In this document: piece by piece, positions 26,984 through 35,131 of the stretch
How positions within the stretch are numbered: position 1 is the first letter of the stretch
Layout: each line of letters opens with the position of its first letter
Notes under the pieces: model-generated
Databases searched by the model: none
The model's input: the letters and a program-made list of their open reading frames with translations, nothing else
Told to the model about the DNA's origin: nothing
Program-made: the position numbers and the translations under genes
Source: SOKG01 sp964502665
GTDB lineage: Bacteria > Chloroflexota > Dehalococcoidia > SZUA-161
Direction: 5' to 3'
Length of the DNA stretch: 49,423 nt
NCBI GenBank assembly: GCA_964502665.1
Contig: CAZCXP010000003.1
Location: 1 to 49,423, forward strand

Positions 26984-28690
26984 ATGGAGGCTAAGGCTAA
27001 GTACTTTGAAAAACCCTGGCTGAAGTTCTATGCTGAAGGGGTTCCTGCCAACGTCGAGATTCCGGAGCGCTCCTTGCCCGAGGTCTTTGATCAGGTAACG
27101 AGCAAGTATTCAGACAGGACCGCGATGATATTCTACGGTAACAAGATAGGCTATGGAAAGTTGAGGGAGGAAGTGGACAGGTTTGCGACAGCCCTCCATG
27201 AGTTGGGAATCGAGAAGGGAGATAAGGTTGCCCTCTACCTGCTCAACAGTCCTCAATTCATCATCGCCTATTTCGGCACGCTCAAAGCGGGAGCCACGCT
27301 AACGCCGATCAGCCCTGTTTATACCAGCATTGAGGTGAAGCACCAGCTTGAGGATAGTGAAGCCCAGTCCATTGTGTGCCAGGATTTCCTTTATGAGAAC
27401 GTTGAAAGGGCGGGAGTGGGGCTCAAGAATGTCATTCTGACCGGTATCGGCGAGTATCTGCCGCTTTCAAAAAAACTTGCCGGGAGAAGTATCCTGGGAA
27501 GGTACGGTAAGATGGAAGGCCCCAGCGCCCGAGTTATTGAAAGTCACGGCTTCCATCAGTTCCAGAAGCTAATAAAGGAATACCCGCCAAATCCGCCGAA
27601 GATCGAATTCAACCCCAGAGAGGACATCGTCGCACTCCCTTACACCGGAGGAACCACGGGCTTGCCCAAGGGTGCAGTGTTAACGCACCGTAATCTGCTC
27701 GCCTGCCAGATGCAGGTCCAGGCCTTCTGGCCCACAATGGAGGAAGGCAAAGAGGTCATTCCGGCACTACTGCCGTTCTACCACATATATGGCCAGGTGG
27801 TGGTTATGTTGAGCGGCCTGTTTCTGGGGTCAACCCTGATTCTGTTCACCACGCCTGACCTGGATGAAGTCCTATCTGCCATGGAAAGGTACAGAGCAAC
27901 AGCGTTCTACAGCGTGCCAACGGCATACCAGTTCCTCAAGGACTACGATAAGACTGACAGGTTCAACTGGAAGGGGCTCAAGGCCATTACCAGCGGCGCC
28001 GATACACTTCATGAGTCAACGGTGAAAGATTGGGAGAGAAGGACGGGGGCCAAGATCATCGAGGGTTACGGCTTGACTGAGTGTAGCGCTGTATCTCACG
28101 TCAACCCCTTGGGAAGGCCGAAGGTTGGCTCATTTGGGGTTCCGCTGCCCAACGTCGGCGCAGCGATAATTGACCATGAAACAGGCGAGTACCTTCCCCC
28201 CGGGGAAGTCGGCGAACTGCTGATCGAGGGGCCAAACATTATGAAGGGCTACTGGAAGAGGCCTGAGGACACAAGGGAGAGCTTGGTCGAGCGGGATGGC
28301 AAGACGTGGCTCAGAACAGGCGACCTGGTCAGGATGGACGAGGAGGGCTACTTCTTCTTCTATGACCGGAAGAAGGATATGATCAAGTACAAGGGCTACT
28401 CCGTCTTTGCCCGGGAGATAGAGGAGGTCTTGCACCAGCATCCAAAGGTCAAGGCGGCGGGTGTCCTCGGGGTTCCCGATCCCGACGTGGGACAGTTGAT
28501 CAAGGCGATCGTGGTACTCCAAACCGACGCAAGAGGGAAAGTGTCCGAGGATGAAATACTCAAATACTGCGAGGAGAATCTGGCCCATTACAAGGTGCCA
28601 AAGATCGTGGAATTCAGAGGTGAGCTCCCGAAGACAGACGTGGGAAAGGTGTCCCACAGGGAACTCAGGGAAGAGCTAGAGGAGGAATGA
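26984..28690 (+). CDS. Acyl-CoA ligase (FadD-like AMP-forming)
   Basis: 568 residues, full length for ANL-superfamily ligases. The AMP-binding P-loop LPYTGGTTGLPKGAVLTH lies near residue 219, the A5 motif is YGLTECSAVSH, the A7/A8 region is RTGDLVRMDEEGYFFFYDRKKD followed by KYKGYSVF, and the catalytic Lys lies in PKTDVGKVSHREL near the C-terminus. It activates a carboxylic acid to its CoA thioester with ATP; chain length cannot be told. It is co-transcribed with livG and livF (1-base gap to livG), so the ligase probably activates what the transporter imports, an arrangement common in acid-degrading anaerobes (inference). Confidence 0.9.
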   Translation: MEAKAKYFEKPWLKFYAEGVPANVEIPERSLPEVFDQVTSKYSDRTAMIFYGNKIGYGKLREEVDRFATALHELGIEKGDKVALYLLNSPQFIIAYFGTLKAGATLTPISPVYTSIEVKHQLEDSEAQSIVCQDFLYENVERAGVGLKNVILTGIGEYLPLSKKLAGRSILGRYGKMEGPSARVIESHGFHQFQKLIKEYPPNPPKIEFNPREDIVALPYTGGTTGLPKGAVLTHRNLLACQMQVQAFWPTMEEGKEVIPALLPFYHIYGQVVVMLSGLFLGSTLILFTTPDLDEVLSAMERYRATAFYSVPTAYQFLKDYDKTDRFNWKGLKAITSGADTLHESTVKDWERRTGAKIIEGYGLTECSAVSHVNPLGRPKVGSFGVPLPNVGAAIIDHETGEYLPPGEVGELLIEGPNIMKGYWKRPEDTRESLVERDGKTWLRTGDLVRMDEEGYFFFYDRKKDMIKYKGYSVFAREIEEVLHQHPKVKAAGVLGVPDPDVGQLIKAIVVLQTDARGKVSEDEILKYCEENLAHYKVPKIVEFRGELPKTDVGKVSHRELREELEEE

Positions 28691-28691
28691 G

Positions 28692-29459
28692 GTGATCCCT
28701 CCCTTTTTCGAGGTTGAGAACCTGACCAAGCGCTTCGGCGGTCTGACTGCAGTCAACGGGGTCAGTTTCCAGGTCAGCAGGGATGAGGTCGTTGGCCTGA
28801 TAGGTCCCAATGGGGCGGGAAAGACCACGGTGCTGCGCCTGATAACAGGCATATTGAGGCCCGATTCCGGCAGGGTAAGATTCAGGGGCAAGGATATCAC
28901 CAGGGCCAAACCCTGGGCCATCGTCAACCAGGGGATAGCGGGAACATTCCAGGTTACCAGGCCATTTCGCCGTTTGCCCATCATTGCCAATGTTATGGTG
29001 GCTTGCCTCAGTCCGAGGGCAATGAAGAGGGGAGAATGGGTTAAGACGATCGAGGCCAGAGCGCTGGATGCCTTGGAGTTTGTGGGCATTTCCGACCTCG
29101 CCCTCGAGCCAGCCTCCTGCCTGTCTCACGGTGATCTAAGGCGCCTGGAGATAGCCCGGGCCATCGCCACCGACCCTGAGCTGCTTCTGTTGGATGAGCC
29201 ATTCAGCGGACTGAATCCTGCTGAGACCGAGCTGCTGGCGAAATCGATAAGGAGGTTGCACAAGGGGGGCAGGTTTGGCAGACTGCATAGCGAAGGGCCA
29301 ACGATGATTATTATCGAGCACAAGCTGGCAGAACTCATGAAAATAGTTGACCGGGTCATCGTGCTCGATTTCGGAGAGCTGATTGCCGATGGCACCCCGG
29401 AGGAGATAGTCAAGGACGAAAGGGTGATCGAGGCTTGTATGGGCAGGAGGGCTTCCTGA
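28692..29459 (+). CDS. livG: Branched-chain-type ABC transporter ATP-binding protein LivG
   Basis: 255 residues, GTG start with GGAGG overlapping the end of the ligase gene. Walker A GPNGAGKT at 38-45, signature LSHGDLRRLEIARA (Gly-Gly of LSGGQ replaced by His-Gly), Walker B LLLLDEPFSGLNP, switch His in MIIIEHKL. The LivG subgroup is recognised by the long central region after ITGILRPDSGRVRFRGKDIT and by IAGTFQVTRPFRRLPIIANVMVA. It energises import of branched-chain amino acids or similar carboxylates together with LivF. It is followed immediately by livF (1-base gap). Confidence 0.9.
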   Translation: MIPPFFEVENLTKRFGGLTAVNGVSFQVSRDEVVGLIGPNGAGKTTVLRLITGILRPDSGRVRFRGKDITRAKPWAIVNQGIAGTFQVTRPFRRLPIIANVMVACLSPRAMKRGEWVKTIEARALDALEFVGISDLALEPASCLSHGDLRRLEIARAIATDPELLLLDEPFSGLNPAETELLAKSIRRLHKGGRFGRLHSEGPTMIIIEHKLAELMKIVDRVIVLDFGELIADGTPEEIVKDERVIEACMGRRAS

Positions 29460-29460
29460 G

Positions 29461-30210
29461 ATGCTTCTCGAGGTAAAAAACCTCACGGTCTGTTATGCCA
29501 CCGCCATGCTGCTGAATGACCTGAGTTTGGGCGTCGACGAGGGAGAACTGGTCAGCCTGGTGGGGCCGAACGGCGCTGGAAAGTCAACGCTGCTTCGAAC
29601 CATAAGCGGGCTGGTGAGATGGGAAAGGGGTACGATGAGGGGGGCGCGGGCTGGAGACATAACGATCGAAGGCACTGTGCACTTCGCCGGCGAGAGGATC
29701 GACAGGCTGGCGGCACATGAGATTGTAAGAAGGGGACTAGTCCATTGCCCGGAGAGAAGCAGGCCCTTTCCAGAGATGACGGTCGCCGATAATCTGAAGG
29801 CCGGCGGCTATCTGTGTAATGACAGAAGAGAGGGGCGGAGAAGGTTGGAAATGGTTTATCAGTTGTTCCCGGTGCTAAGGCAGAGAGGGAATCAGATATC
29901 GGGAACACTATCCGGCGGAGAGCGACAGATGCTCGCCATTGGAAGGGCGTTGATGGGACAGCCCAGGCTCCTGTGTATCGATGAACCTTCAACCGGCCTC
30001 GCCTCAAAGCTGAAGGACGAGTTGTTTGAGCGCATAAAACAGATTCGAAGTTCGGGGATTGCCATGCTCCTGGTCGAGCAGGACGTCAGCGCGGCGTTCC
30101 AGCTGGCCAGCAGAAGCTACGTTCTTTCCCACGGAAGGGTGATCGCTGAAGGAACGAGCGAGGAATTGCTCAAAGACGAGACCATCAGAAAGACATACCT
30201 CGGCCTATAG
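29461..30210 (+). CDS. livF: Branched-chain-type ABC transporter ATP-binding protein LivF
   Basis: 249 residues. Walker A GPNGAGKS at 35-42, signature LSGGERQMLAIGRALM, Walker B LLCIDEPSTGLA, switch His replaced by Gln in MLLVEQDV, as usual for LivF. RGLVHCPERSRPFPEMTVADNL is typical for the subgroup. It ends two bases before a scaffold gap. Permeases and binding protein are encoded beyond the gap on the opposite strand. Confidence 0.9.
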   Translation: MLLEVKNLTVCYATAMLLNDLSLGVDEGELVSLVGPNGAGKSTLLRTISGLVRWERGTMRGARAGDITIEGTVHFAGERIDRLAAHEIVRRGLVHCPERSRPFPEMTVADNLKAGGYLCNDRREGRRRLEMVYQLFPVLRQRGNQISGTLSGGERQMLAIGRALMGQPRLLCIDEPSTGLASKLKDELFERIKQIRSSGIAMLLVEQDVSAAFQLASRSYVLSHGRVIAEGTSEELLKDETIRKTYLGL

Positions 30211-30212
30211 CT

Positions 30213-30312
30213 NNNNNNNNNNNNNNNNNNNNNNNNNNNNNNNNNNNNNNNNNNNNNNNNNNNNNNNNNNNNNNNNNNNNNNNNNNNNNNNNNNNNNNNN
30301 NNNNNNNNNNNN
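30213..30312. other. Scaffold gap (100 N)
   Basis: 100 N bases; the flanks show no shared end sequence, so length and even orientation of the join are unsupported by the sequence. Confidence 0.99.
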
Positions 30313-30317
30313 AGTTC

Positions 30318-31358
30318 CTAATCCAAATCGGCCATGCATACCCGGCACGTCTTGCGGGTGGCTATGTTTCGCAGCTTGCATCTGGGGCATACCTTCTCGA
30401 CCTTGTCCCGCACCCAGGTGGTGAGCCCCTCCGGCATGAACAGCAAGACAAGCATTACCATGATGGCAAAGAGCAACATTCGTATCTCGGGCGCAACAGT
30501 CAGGAATTCCATAAGCAGAACAAGGATGAATGCGCCTGCTATCGGCCCATAGATGGTAGCGATTCCTCCAAAAATCGCCCATATGATGGCCTGAAACGAC
30601 AGCATGAGCTCCAGCGTTGATGGACCAGCGATCCTCATAAAATGGACATAGACGCCCCCAGCGATCCCGGCAAAAAGTCCGCTCAGGCAAAAGGCCAACA
30701 GTTTATATCTGGTTGTATTTATCCCCGATGCCCTGGCCGCGAGTTCATCTTCCCGTATGGCGTGAAAAATGATGCCTGTCTTGGAGTCGGTGATCTTCCA
30801 CATAACAAACCCCAGGATAACCATAAGGGTGACCGCGATATAGTACTCGACTACCCGCGACTGGGAAAGGCGGTCTATGCCGGAGACGCCCAACTCGCCG
30901 CCGGTGATATCAGGAATAACGAAGACAACCCCAGTGAGGATTAGGGGAAAGGCCAGGGTGGCGAGGGCCAGGTAGGTGCCCCTCAACCTCAGGCAGGGCA
31001 CACCGACAACCAGTCCCGCCACCACCGCGGCAAGCGCACCGAGAGGTATGGTCAGCCAGGGGGGTAGACCAAAGTTTAGATTCAGAAGGGCAGATGTATA
31101 GGCGGCAACCCCGAAGAAGAGGGCATGGCCAAAACTTATCTGGCCGGTGAAGCCTGACAATAGGTCCCAGCTAGCAGCGAAGATGGCAAATATGCATGCC
31201 ATTATCAAGATGCGAAGATAGTAGGGATGATCCATTACCACGGGCAGCAGAAATAGGGTCAAACAGAAAAGCAAAGCGACGGTCCTGCTGGGAAGGACCA
31301 GTGTCTCCCCTCTGAACCCCTTGTATGCCCTACCAACGTAGGAGTATATAATGCCCAT
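30318..31358 (-). CDS. livM: Branched-chain-type ABC permease LivM with C-terminal zinc ribbon
   Basis: 346 residues from the ATG at 31358 (a GTG one codon earlier is also possible; both overlap the livH stop). It has about eight to ten membrane helices and the LivM signature around GFTGQISFGHALFFGVAAYTSA and FAGIAGGVYVHFMRIAGPST. Unusual: after the last helix the chain ends in a charged linker and a Cys4 ribbon, Cys324-x2-Cys327-x10-Cys338-x2-Cys341, in the last 24 residues. Such a ribbon is not part of standard LivM proteins and may bind zinc on the cytoplasmic side. It forms the inner-membrane channel with LivH. Confidence 0.88.
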   Translation of the reverse strand: MGIIYSYVGRAYKGFRGETLVLPSRTVALLFCLTLFLLPVVMDHPYYLRILIMACIFAIFAASWDLLSGFTGQISFGHALFFGVAAYTSALLNLNFGLPPWLTIPLGALAAVVAGLVVGVPCLRLRGTYLALATLAFPLILTGVVFVIPDITGGELGVSGIDRLSQSRVVEYYIAVTLMVILGFVMWKITDSKTGIIFHAIREDELAARASGINTTRYKLLAFCLSGLFAGIAGGVYVHFMRIAGPSTLELMLSFQAIIWAIFGGIATIYGPIAGAFILVLLMEFLTVAPEIRMLLFAIMVMLVLLFMPEGLTTWVRDKVEKVCPRCKLRNIATRKTCRVCMADLD

Positions 31359-32227
31359 CACCTTTCTTCTTCAAAGGATACGCCAAACAGGCCTTCAGGC
31401 CTTATCAAGATCACGACCAGCATTATCGCCAGCGCCACAGCACCCTTCAAATGGGCGCCCGTAGGGACCAACACAACGACCAGGGTCTCGGCAAATCCCA
31501 GGATAAAGGCCCCCAGCAAACTCCCCTTGATGCTGCCTAACCCTCCGAGGACGACGACGGCCAGGACCATCACCAACGGGTGCATCCACATATGGGGCCC
31601 CAAGACCTGCAGGGGGGCTACAAGTGCGCCCGCGATGGCCGCCAGCGCCACAGATATGGCCATGGTTATCATTCCTGTTCGGGCTACGTTTATCCCCATC
31701 AGATTGGCCGCTTCTCTATCCTGAGCCGTGGACCTGATAGCGATTCCCAGCCTGGTTTTCATCAACAGGGCCCATGTACCCACAAGAATGATCAGAACCA
31801 CCCCAAAGGTTAGTATCTGCTGATAGAGAACCTTGGTGCCCAGTATCTTCGTGTATCCTGAAATCAGGCTGGGGACCCCCCGAAAGCCACCACCATACTC
31901 CTCAACTATGACCTCCTGGATGATGATGGCGAGGGCTATGGTCACTATCAATATCGTGGTCTCACGCCCGCGTACCGGGTCAATGACCAGCCTATAGCTG
32001 AATACCCCTATGATAGTCACAGCTACTATCGAGAGGATAACGGATAGAACGAGCGGTAGGCCCAGGGAACTGGCGAAGGTAAGTATCAAATAGGCAGCCA
32101 ACATGTAGAATGCGGTGTGAGCCAGGTTGGTGATGCGGGCAACCCCGAAGATGAGGGTGAAGCCAACGGCCAGCAGGGCGTACACGCCACCGCTTACCAG
32201 TCCATAGATTATTATGCGTTCAATCAT
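31358..32227 (-). CDS. livH: Branched-chain-type ABC permease LivH
   Basis: 289 residues, almost entirely hydrophobic with about eight helices. LivH features: an N-terminal IIYGLVSGGVYALLAVGFTLIFGVARITNLAHTAF segment, then LGIAIRSTAQDREAANLMGINV (the cytoplasmic coupling loop contacting the ATPases) and VVLGGLGSIKGSLLGAFILGF. It partners LivM. The stop overlaps the livM start. A strong hairpin lies just upstream, between this gene and livK. Confidence 0.9.
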   Translation of the reverse strand: MIERIIIYGLVSGGVYALLAVGFTLIFGVARITNLAHTAFYMLAAYLILTFASSLGLPLVLSVILSIVAVTIIGVFSYRLVIDPVRGRETTILIVTIALAIIIQEVIVEEYGGGFRGVPSLISGYTKILGTKVLYQQILTFGVVLIILVGTWALLMKTRLGIAIRSTAQDREAANLMGINVARTGMITMAISVALAAIAGALVAPLQVLGPHMWMHPLVMVLAVVVLGGLGSIKGSLLGAFILGFAETLVVVLVPTGAHLKGAVALAIMLVVILIRPEGLFGVSFEEER

Positions 32228-32258
32228 GGCTCATCTAAGCCGCTCAACAGATACAGAA

Positions 32259-32303
32259 GTATACCCCCTCGACGGGGGCACGTGCCCACTAGAGGGGGTA
32301 TAC
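32259..32303. repeat. Strong hairpin between livK and livH
   Basis: Perfect 12-base arms GTATACCCCCTC (32259-32270) and GAGGGGGTATAC (32292-32303). The loop contains a further perfect palindrome GGGCACGTGCCC (32276-32287). It lies in the 146-base space between the binding-protein gene and the permeases, where attenuating hairpins often keep binding protein more abundant than the membrane parts. Confidence 0.65.
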
Positions 32304-32373
32304 CCCGCTGAATTCCATATGCCAACCTGTGGCAAAGGTCAAAACGGAAACTAGCTGGCCAGCGGCTGAAGCA

Positions 32374-33690
32374 TCATTGTCCCGTCAGTGCTGTCACTAC
32401 CCACGGCGGCAGTATATAGTCTACAGTGCCCTCATAGACCACCCCCAATGCTTCTATGGGATTGGGCCAAACGCACACCAGCTCCCCATCCTGCCATTGG
32501 ACGCCGAGGCCGGTTACATAGCCCGGGCCCCACTTCACATCGTGAGGAGTCACCGTATCTCTTCCCATGAAGACCATTCTGCCGGCGGGTCCACGCAAAT
32601 CGGTAGCTTCAAGTGCGGTGACGACATCATCGCTATCCAGAGTGCCCGCCCGTTCAATAGCATCCTTCAGTACGTACAGTGCGTCATAGGTGCCCGCAGT
32701 GTATATGGGAATCTCGTCGAACCTGTCTACGAAGGTGTCGAAGAAGTCTATGGTTTCATCGGTGATCGCGACGCGGGCGTAGGTATTCAAAGTCGTCTCA
32801 TACGCGCCATAGCCGGCCGTTACCTCCAGGAAGTCCCCCTTCTGGGCTTCAACGTTGATCCCTACCGAAGCCGCTGTGATTTGGTTCTCGCCCCACTGTC
32901 TGGTGTAGGCAACTCCCAGTGGCCCGGAGACTACGGTGTAGATCATGTTGGCTCCGGCAGCTTCTATTTCCCCCAACTCAACCGTTACATCGGTAGCGGT
33001 TTGGGAAGGCCGCCATGTGCCAACGACCGTCAGACCCATGCCATGGGGAGGAGGAGCAGCAAAATACGCTTGGGCAGCCGCAACCAGGGGGTCCGCCCAT
33101 GCCATATTCTCGGCCACTATGGCTATCTTGGGCGCATCCGGGTATGTTAGCGCACCTACCTGTTGGGCCACCATCCCCGTAAGCATGAAACTGATCGTAG
33201 TGAGGTAGGTGCCATTTACTGGGGTAATCCGGAACGTGTACTTGTACGTGTCATAATCCTCGGCCACCAGTTCACATGCCTCGTCTATGCTGGCACCGCA
33301 AATGAGGAAAATCGTGTCATACTCCATGGCAACTGGCTGCATCGCCAATACCGACTCAGTCCTGAAGCCACCAACCACAAAGTCCACATTCTCAACAGTT
33401 ATCAGCCTTTCCATTGCATTGGTGGCATCTGTGACGCTGAGGATCTCATTGGAGTCAATCTTGACCAGTTTCACATCGTACGACTCGTCTCCCACCATTA
33501 TGCCGCCGGCATCATTTATCTCCTCGGCCGCCAACGTTGCCCCGTACCAATGGTGTTCGCCCTGTATGTACTCCATCGGGCCGATCACACCTATCTTTAT
33601 CTTGTTCGCTTCCTCCTTACCACAACCCACCGCCATCACTACCAGACAGGCCACCAACAGGATAATGGCTCCTTTTATCGCAGTCTTCAT
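32374..33690 (-). CDS. Branched-chain-type ABC substrate-binding lipoprotein (LivK-like)
   Basis: 438 residues from the ATG at 33690; a GTG one codon earlier sits closer to GGAGG and is an alternative. The signal peptide ends in a lipobox (VMAVGC, Cys about 24), so the mature protein is membrane-anchored. The body is a type I periplasmic-binding fold: KIKIGVIGPMEYIQGEHHW at the N-terminus, GPLGVAYTRQWGENQI in the middle. It recognises amino acids, amides, urea or aromatic/short carboxylates; specificity is not evident. It is first in the minus-strand livK-livH-livM group. Confidence 0.85.
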   Translation of the reverse strand: MKTAIKGAIILLVACLVVMAVGCGKEEANKIKIGVIGPMEYIQGEHHWYGATLAAEEINDAGGIMVGDESYDVKLVKIDSNEILSVTDATNAMERLITVENVDFVVGGFRTESVLAMQPVAMEYDTIFLICGASIDEACELVAEDYDTYKYTFRITPVNGTYLTTISFMLTGMVAQQVGALTYPDAPKIAIVAENMAWADPLVAAAQAYFAAPPPHGMGLTVVGTWRPSQTATDVTVELGEIEAAGANMIYTVVSGPLGVAYTRQWGENQITAASVGINVEAQKGDFLEVTAGYGAYETTLNTYARVAITDETIDFFDTFVDRFDEIPIYTAGTYDALYVLKDAIERAGTLDSDDVVTALEATDLRGPAGRMVFMGRDTVTPHDVKWGPGYVTGLGVQWQDGELVCVWPNPIEALGVVYEGTVDYILPPWVVTALTGQ

Positions 33691-33913
33691 CACTTCACTG
33701 CCTCCTTAATTGACCTTCCATAATTGACTTTAGTCCTGACCATTCTTCAGTTCGAGCCGATACCATCACCCCCTTTCCCCAGTTACGTGGTTGGAATACT
33801 CCGCCTGGAACATTCCCCGCTTGCCCGTAGGCCAAGCCTGCGTTCATCAGAACGCTCAGTCCCATAACGTAATGGCTCAGCCGCAAAACATAAGGGTTGA
33901 ATCGATTGCTAAC

Positions 33914-33942
33914 GTCTTACAGGATTTGTGGCCATTTGTCAA
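33914..33942 (-). promoter_or_regulatory. Candidate promoter of livK
   Basis: Minus strand TTGACA (33937-33942), 17-base spacer, TAAGAC (33914-33919). The leader to the start codon would be about 215 bases. The -10 match is only moderate. Confidence 0.35.
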
Positions 33943-34046
33943 GGGCTTTGCACAATATGGGGGTGTGCGAAGCTCTTCTTGAAGCTGAAATTCAGCTATG
34001 GCCCCCACCGGCACGTTCATAAGTTGGGCGCTCAAGAATTGCCCAT

Positions 34047-34076
34047 TTGACACGCCTATGGGATGAGAGTTAACCT
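34047..34076 (+). promoter_or_regulatory. Candidate promoter of the 2-oxoacid:ferredoxin oxidoreductase operon
   Basis: TTGACA at 34047-34052, then TAACCT at 34071-34076 (18-base spacer; TTAACC at 17 is the alternative). The leader to the start at 34236 would contain the REP-like hairpins. Confidence 0.35.
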
Positions 34077-34150
34077 ATGTTTCGGGCCCTTTGAGACGTG
34101 AAACGATGGTGGTAGGGGTGAGGTGTTATCCTCACCTTTCGACAGGTTGA

Positions 34151-34213
34151 CCTCGCGTCATTGCGAGGAGCCACCGCGACGACGCAAGTCTTGGGCGACC
34201 CGTCGGGTCGCCC
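34151..34213. repeat. REP-like double palindrome
   Basis: CCTCGC/GCGAGG (34151-34156 and 34163-34168), then GGGCGACCC-GTC-GGGTCGCCC (34193-34213), a perfect 9-base stem. This resembles the short intergenic palindromes scattered through many bacterial genomes. Confidence 0.55.
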
Positions 34214-34235
34214 CTACAGCGCACATAGGGATATT

Positions 34236-34823
34236 ATGAATACAAGGCCTTATGAGATTCGGTGGCATGGCCGGGGTGGTCAGGGGGCGATAACGGCTGC
34301 CAAGATAGTGGCACAGGCGGCTTACCTCGACGGCTACCGGGGGGTAACGGCTGCGCCATCTTTTGGCGCCGAGAGGAGAGGTGCTCCGGTAAGCGCATCA
34401 ACCAGGATCTCCCCGGAACCGGTCATGGTCATGTCGCAGGTGGAGGAGCCCGATGTGGTGGTGGTCCTGGATCATACCTTGCTGCGAGACCCGGATGTGA
34501 CCAGCGGGCTGCACAAGGGAGGATGGCTGGTGGTGAATTCCCGGCAGCGTCCCCAAGAACTCAGGGTTACGGGTGATTTCAACATCGCTACGGCCGATGC
34601 CACCAGGGTATGTCGGGAACTGGGGCTGGTAGTCGGTGGACTCACAGTGGTGAATACAGCCATATTGGGCGCGTTTGTCCGCGCAACCGGAGTGGTGGAC
34701 ATGGCAAGCATAGAAAAGGCAATAAGGCAGAGGTTCTCAGACAAGGCTGTAGATATCAACCTCGCCGCAATTACAAAGACCTATGACATAACAAAGATGG
34801 AGAAGACAGGGCAATACATGTGA
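34236..34823 (+). CDS. 2-oxoacid:ferredoxin oxidoreductase, gamma subunit
   Basis: 195 residues from the ATG at 34236, preceded by AGGGA; the open frame reaches further upstream only through the REP-like palindromes, so those codons are not coding. The N-terminus YEIRWHGRGGQGAITAAKIVAQAA is the hallmark of the gamma chain, and SFGAERRGAPVSASTRIS follows. In pyruvate- and 2-ketoisovalerate-type enzymes the gamma chain helps bind CoA. It is first of four coupled genes (gamma-delta-alpha-beta); the next start overlaps its stop. Substrate (pyruvate or a branched-chain 2-oxoacid) is not decided by sequence. Confidence 0.9.
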   Translation: MNTRPYEIRWHGRGGQGAITAAKIVAQAAYLDGYRGVTAAPSFGAERRGAPVSASTRISPEPVMVMSQVEEPDVVVVLDHTLLRDPDVTSGLHKGGWLVVNSRQRPQELRVTGDFNIATADATRVCRELGLVVGGLTVVNTAILGAFVRATGVVDMASIEKAIRQRFSDKAVDINLAAITKTYDITKMEKTGQYM

Positions 34824-35131
34824 TGGAAACCAGGGGTTGCCGACATATATGCGGGGAGTCGTCGCCGGGTATCGGCGAAGGGGGCAGGACAGGCGAGTGG
34901 CGCAGCTCGCGTCCGGTGATAGACCACGGAAAGTGCACCCCCGCCAGGCAGAATAAGCCCGCCTGCTTTCTATGCTGGCTCTATTGCCCGGATGCCGTTA
35001 TCAGCAAAACCATACCCGTGTGGGTAGACCTGGAGTACTGCAAAGGGTGCGGAATATGTGCGCAGGTATGCCCGGCACACGCAATAACCATGGTAGAGGA
35101 AGAGGAGCTTTATTCTGAAAAAGGTAGATAG
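34823..35131 (+). CDS. 2-oxoacid:ferredoxin oxidoreductase, delta (ferredoxin) subunit
   Basis: 102 residues from the ATG at 34823 (TGATG overlap with gamma; a GTG three bases earlier is also possible). A bacterial-type two-cluster ferredoxin domain carries electrons from the thiamine centre to free ferredoxin. Cluster II is regular: CKGCGICAQVCP. Cluster I is spread out: the first Cys is followed by nine residues before C-x2-C-x3-CP (CTPARQNKPACFLCWLYCP), instead of the usual two. About 40 N-terminal residues precede the clusters. Its 3' end overlaps the probable start of the alpha gene. Confidence 0.85.
   Translation: METRGCRHICGESSPGIGEGGRTGEWRSSRPVIDHGKCTPARQNKPACFLCWLYCPDAVISKTIPVWVDLEYCKGCGICAQVCPAHAITMVEEEELYSEKGR

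Larger units (their letters stand above)
33694..34235. other. Intergenic region with divergent promoters and REP-like hairpins
   Basis: About 540 bases between the divergent binding-protein and ferredoxin-oxidoreductase genes. It holds a candidate promoter for each side and two palindromes near 34151-34213. No gene is supported. Confidence 0.5.
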
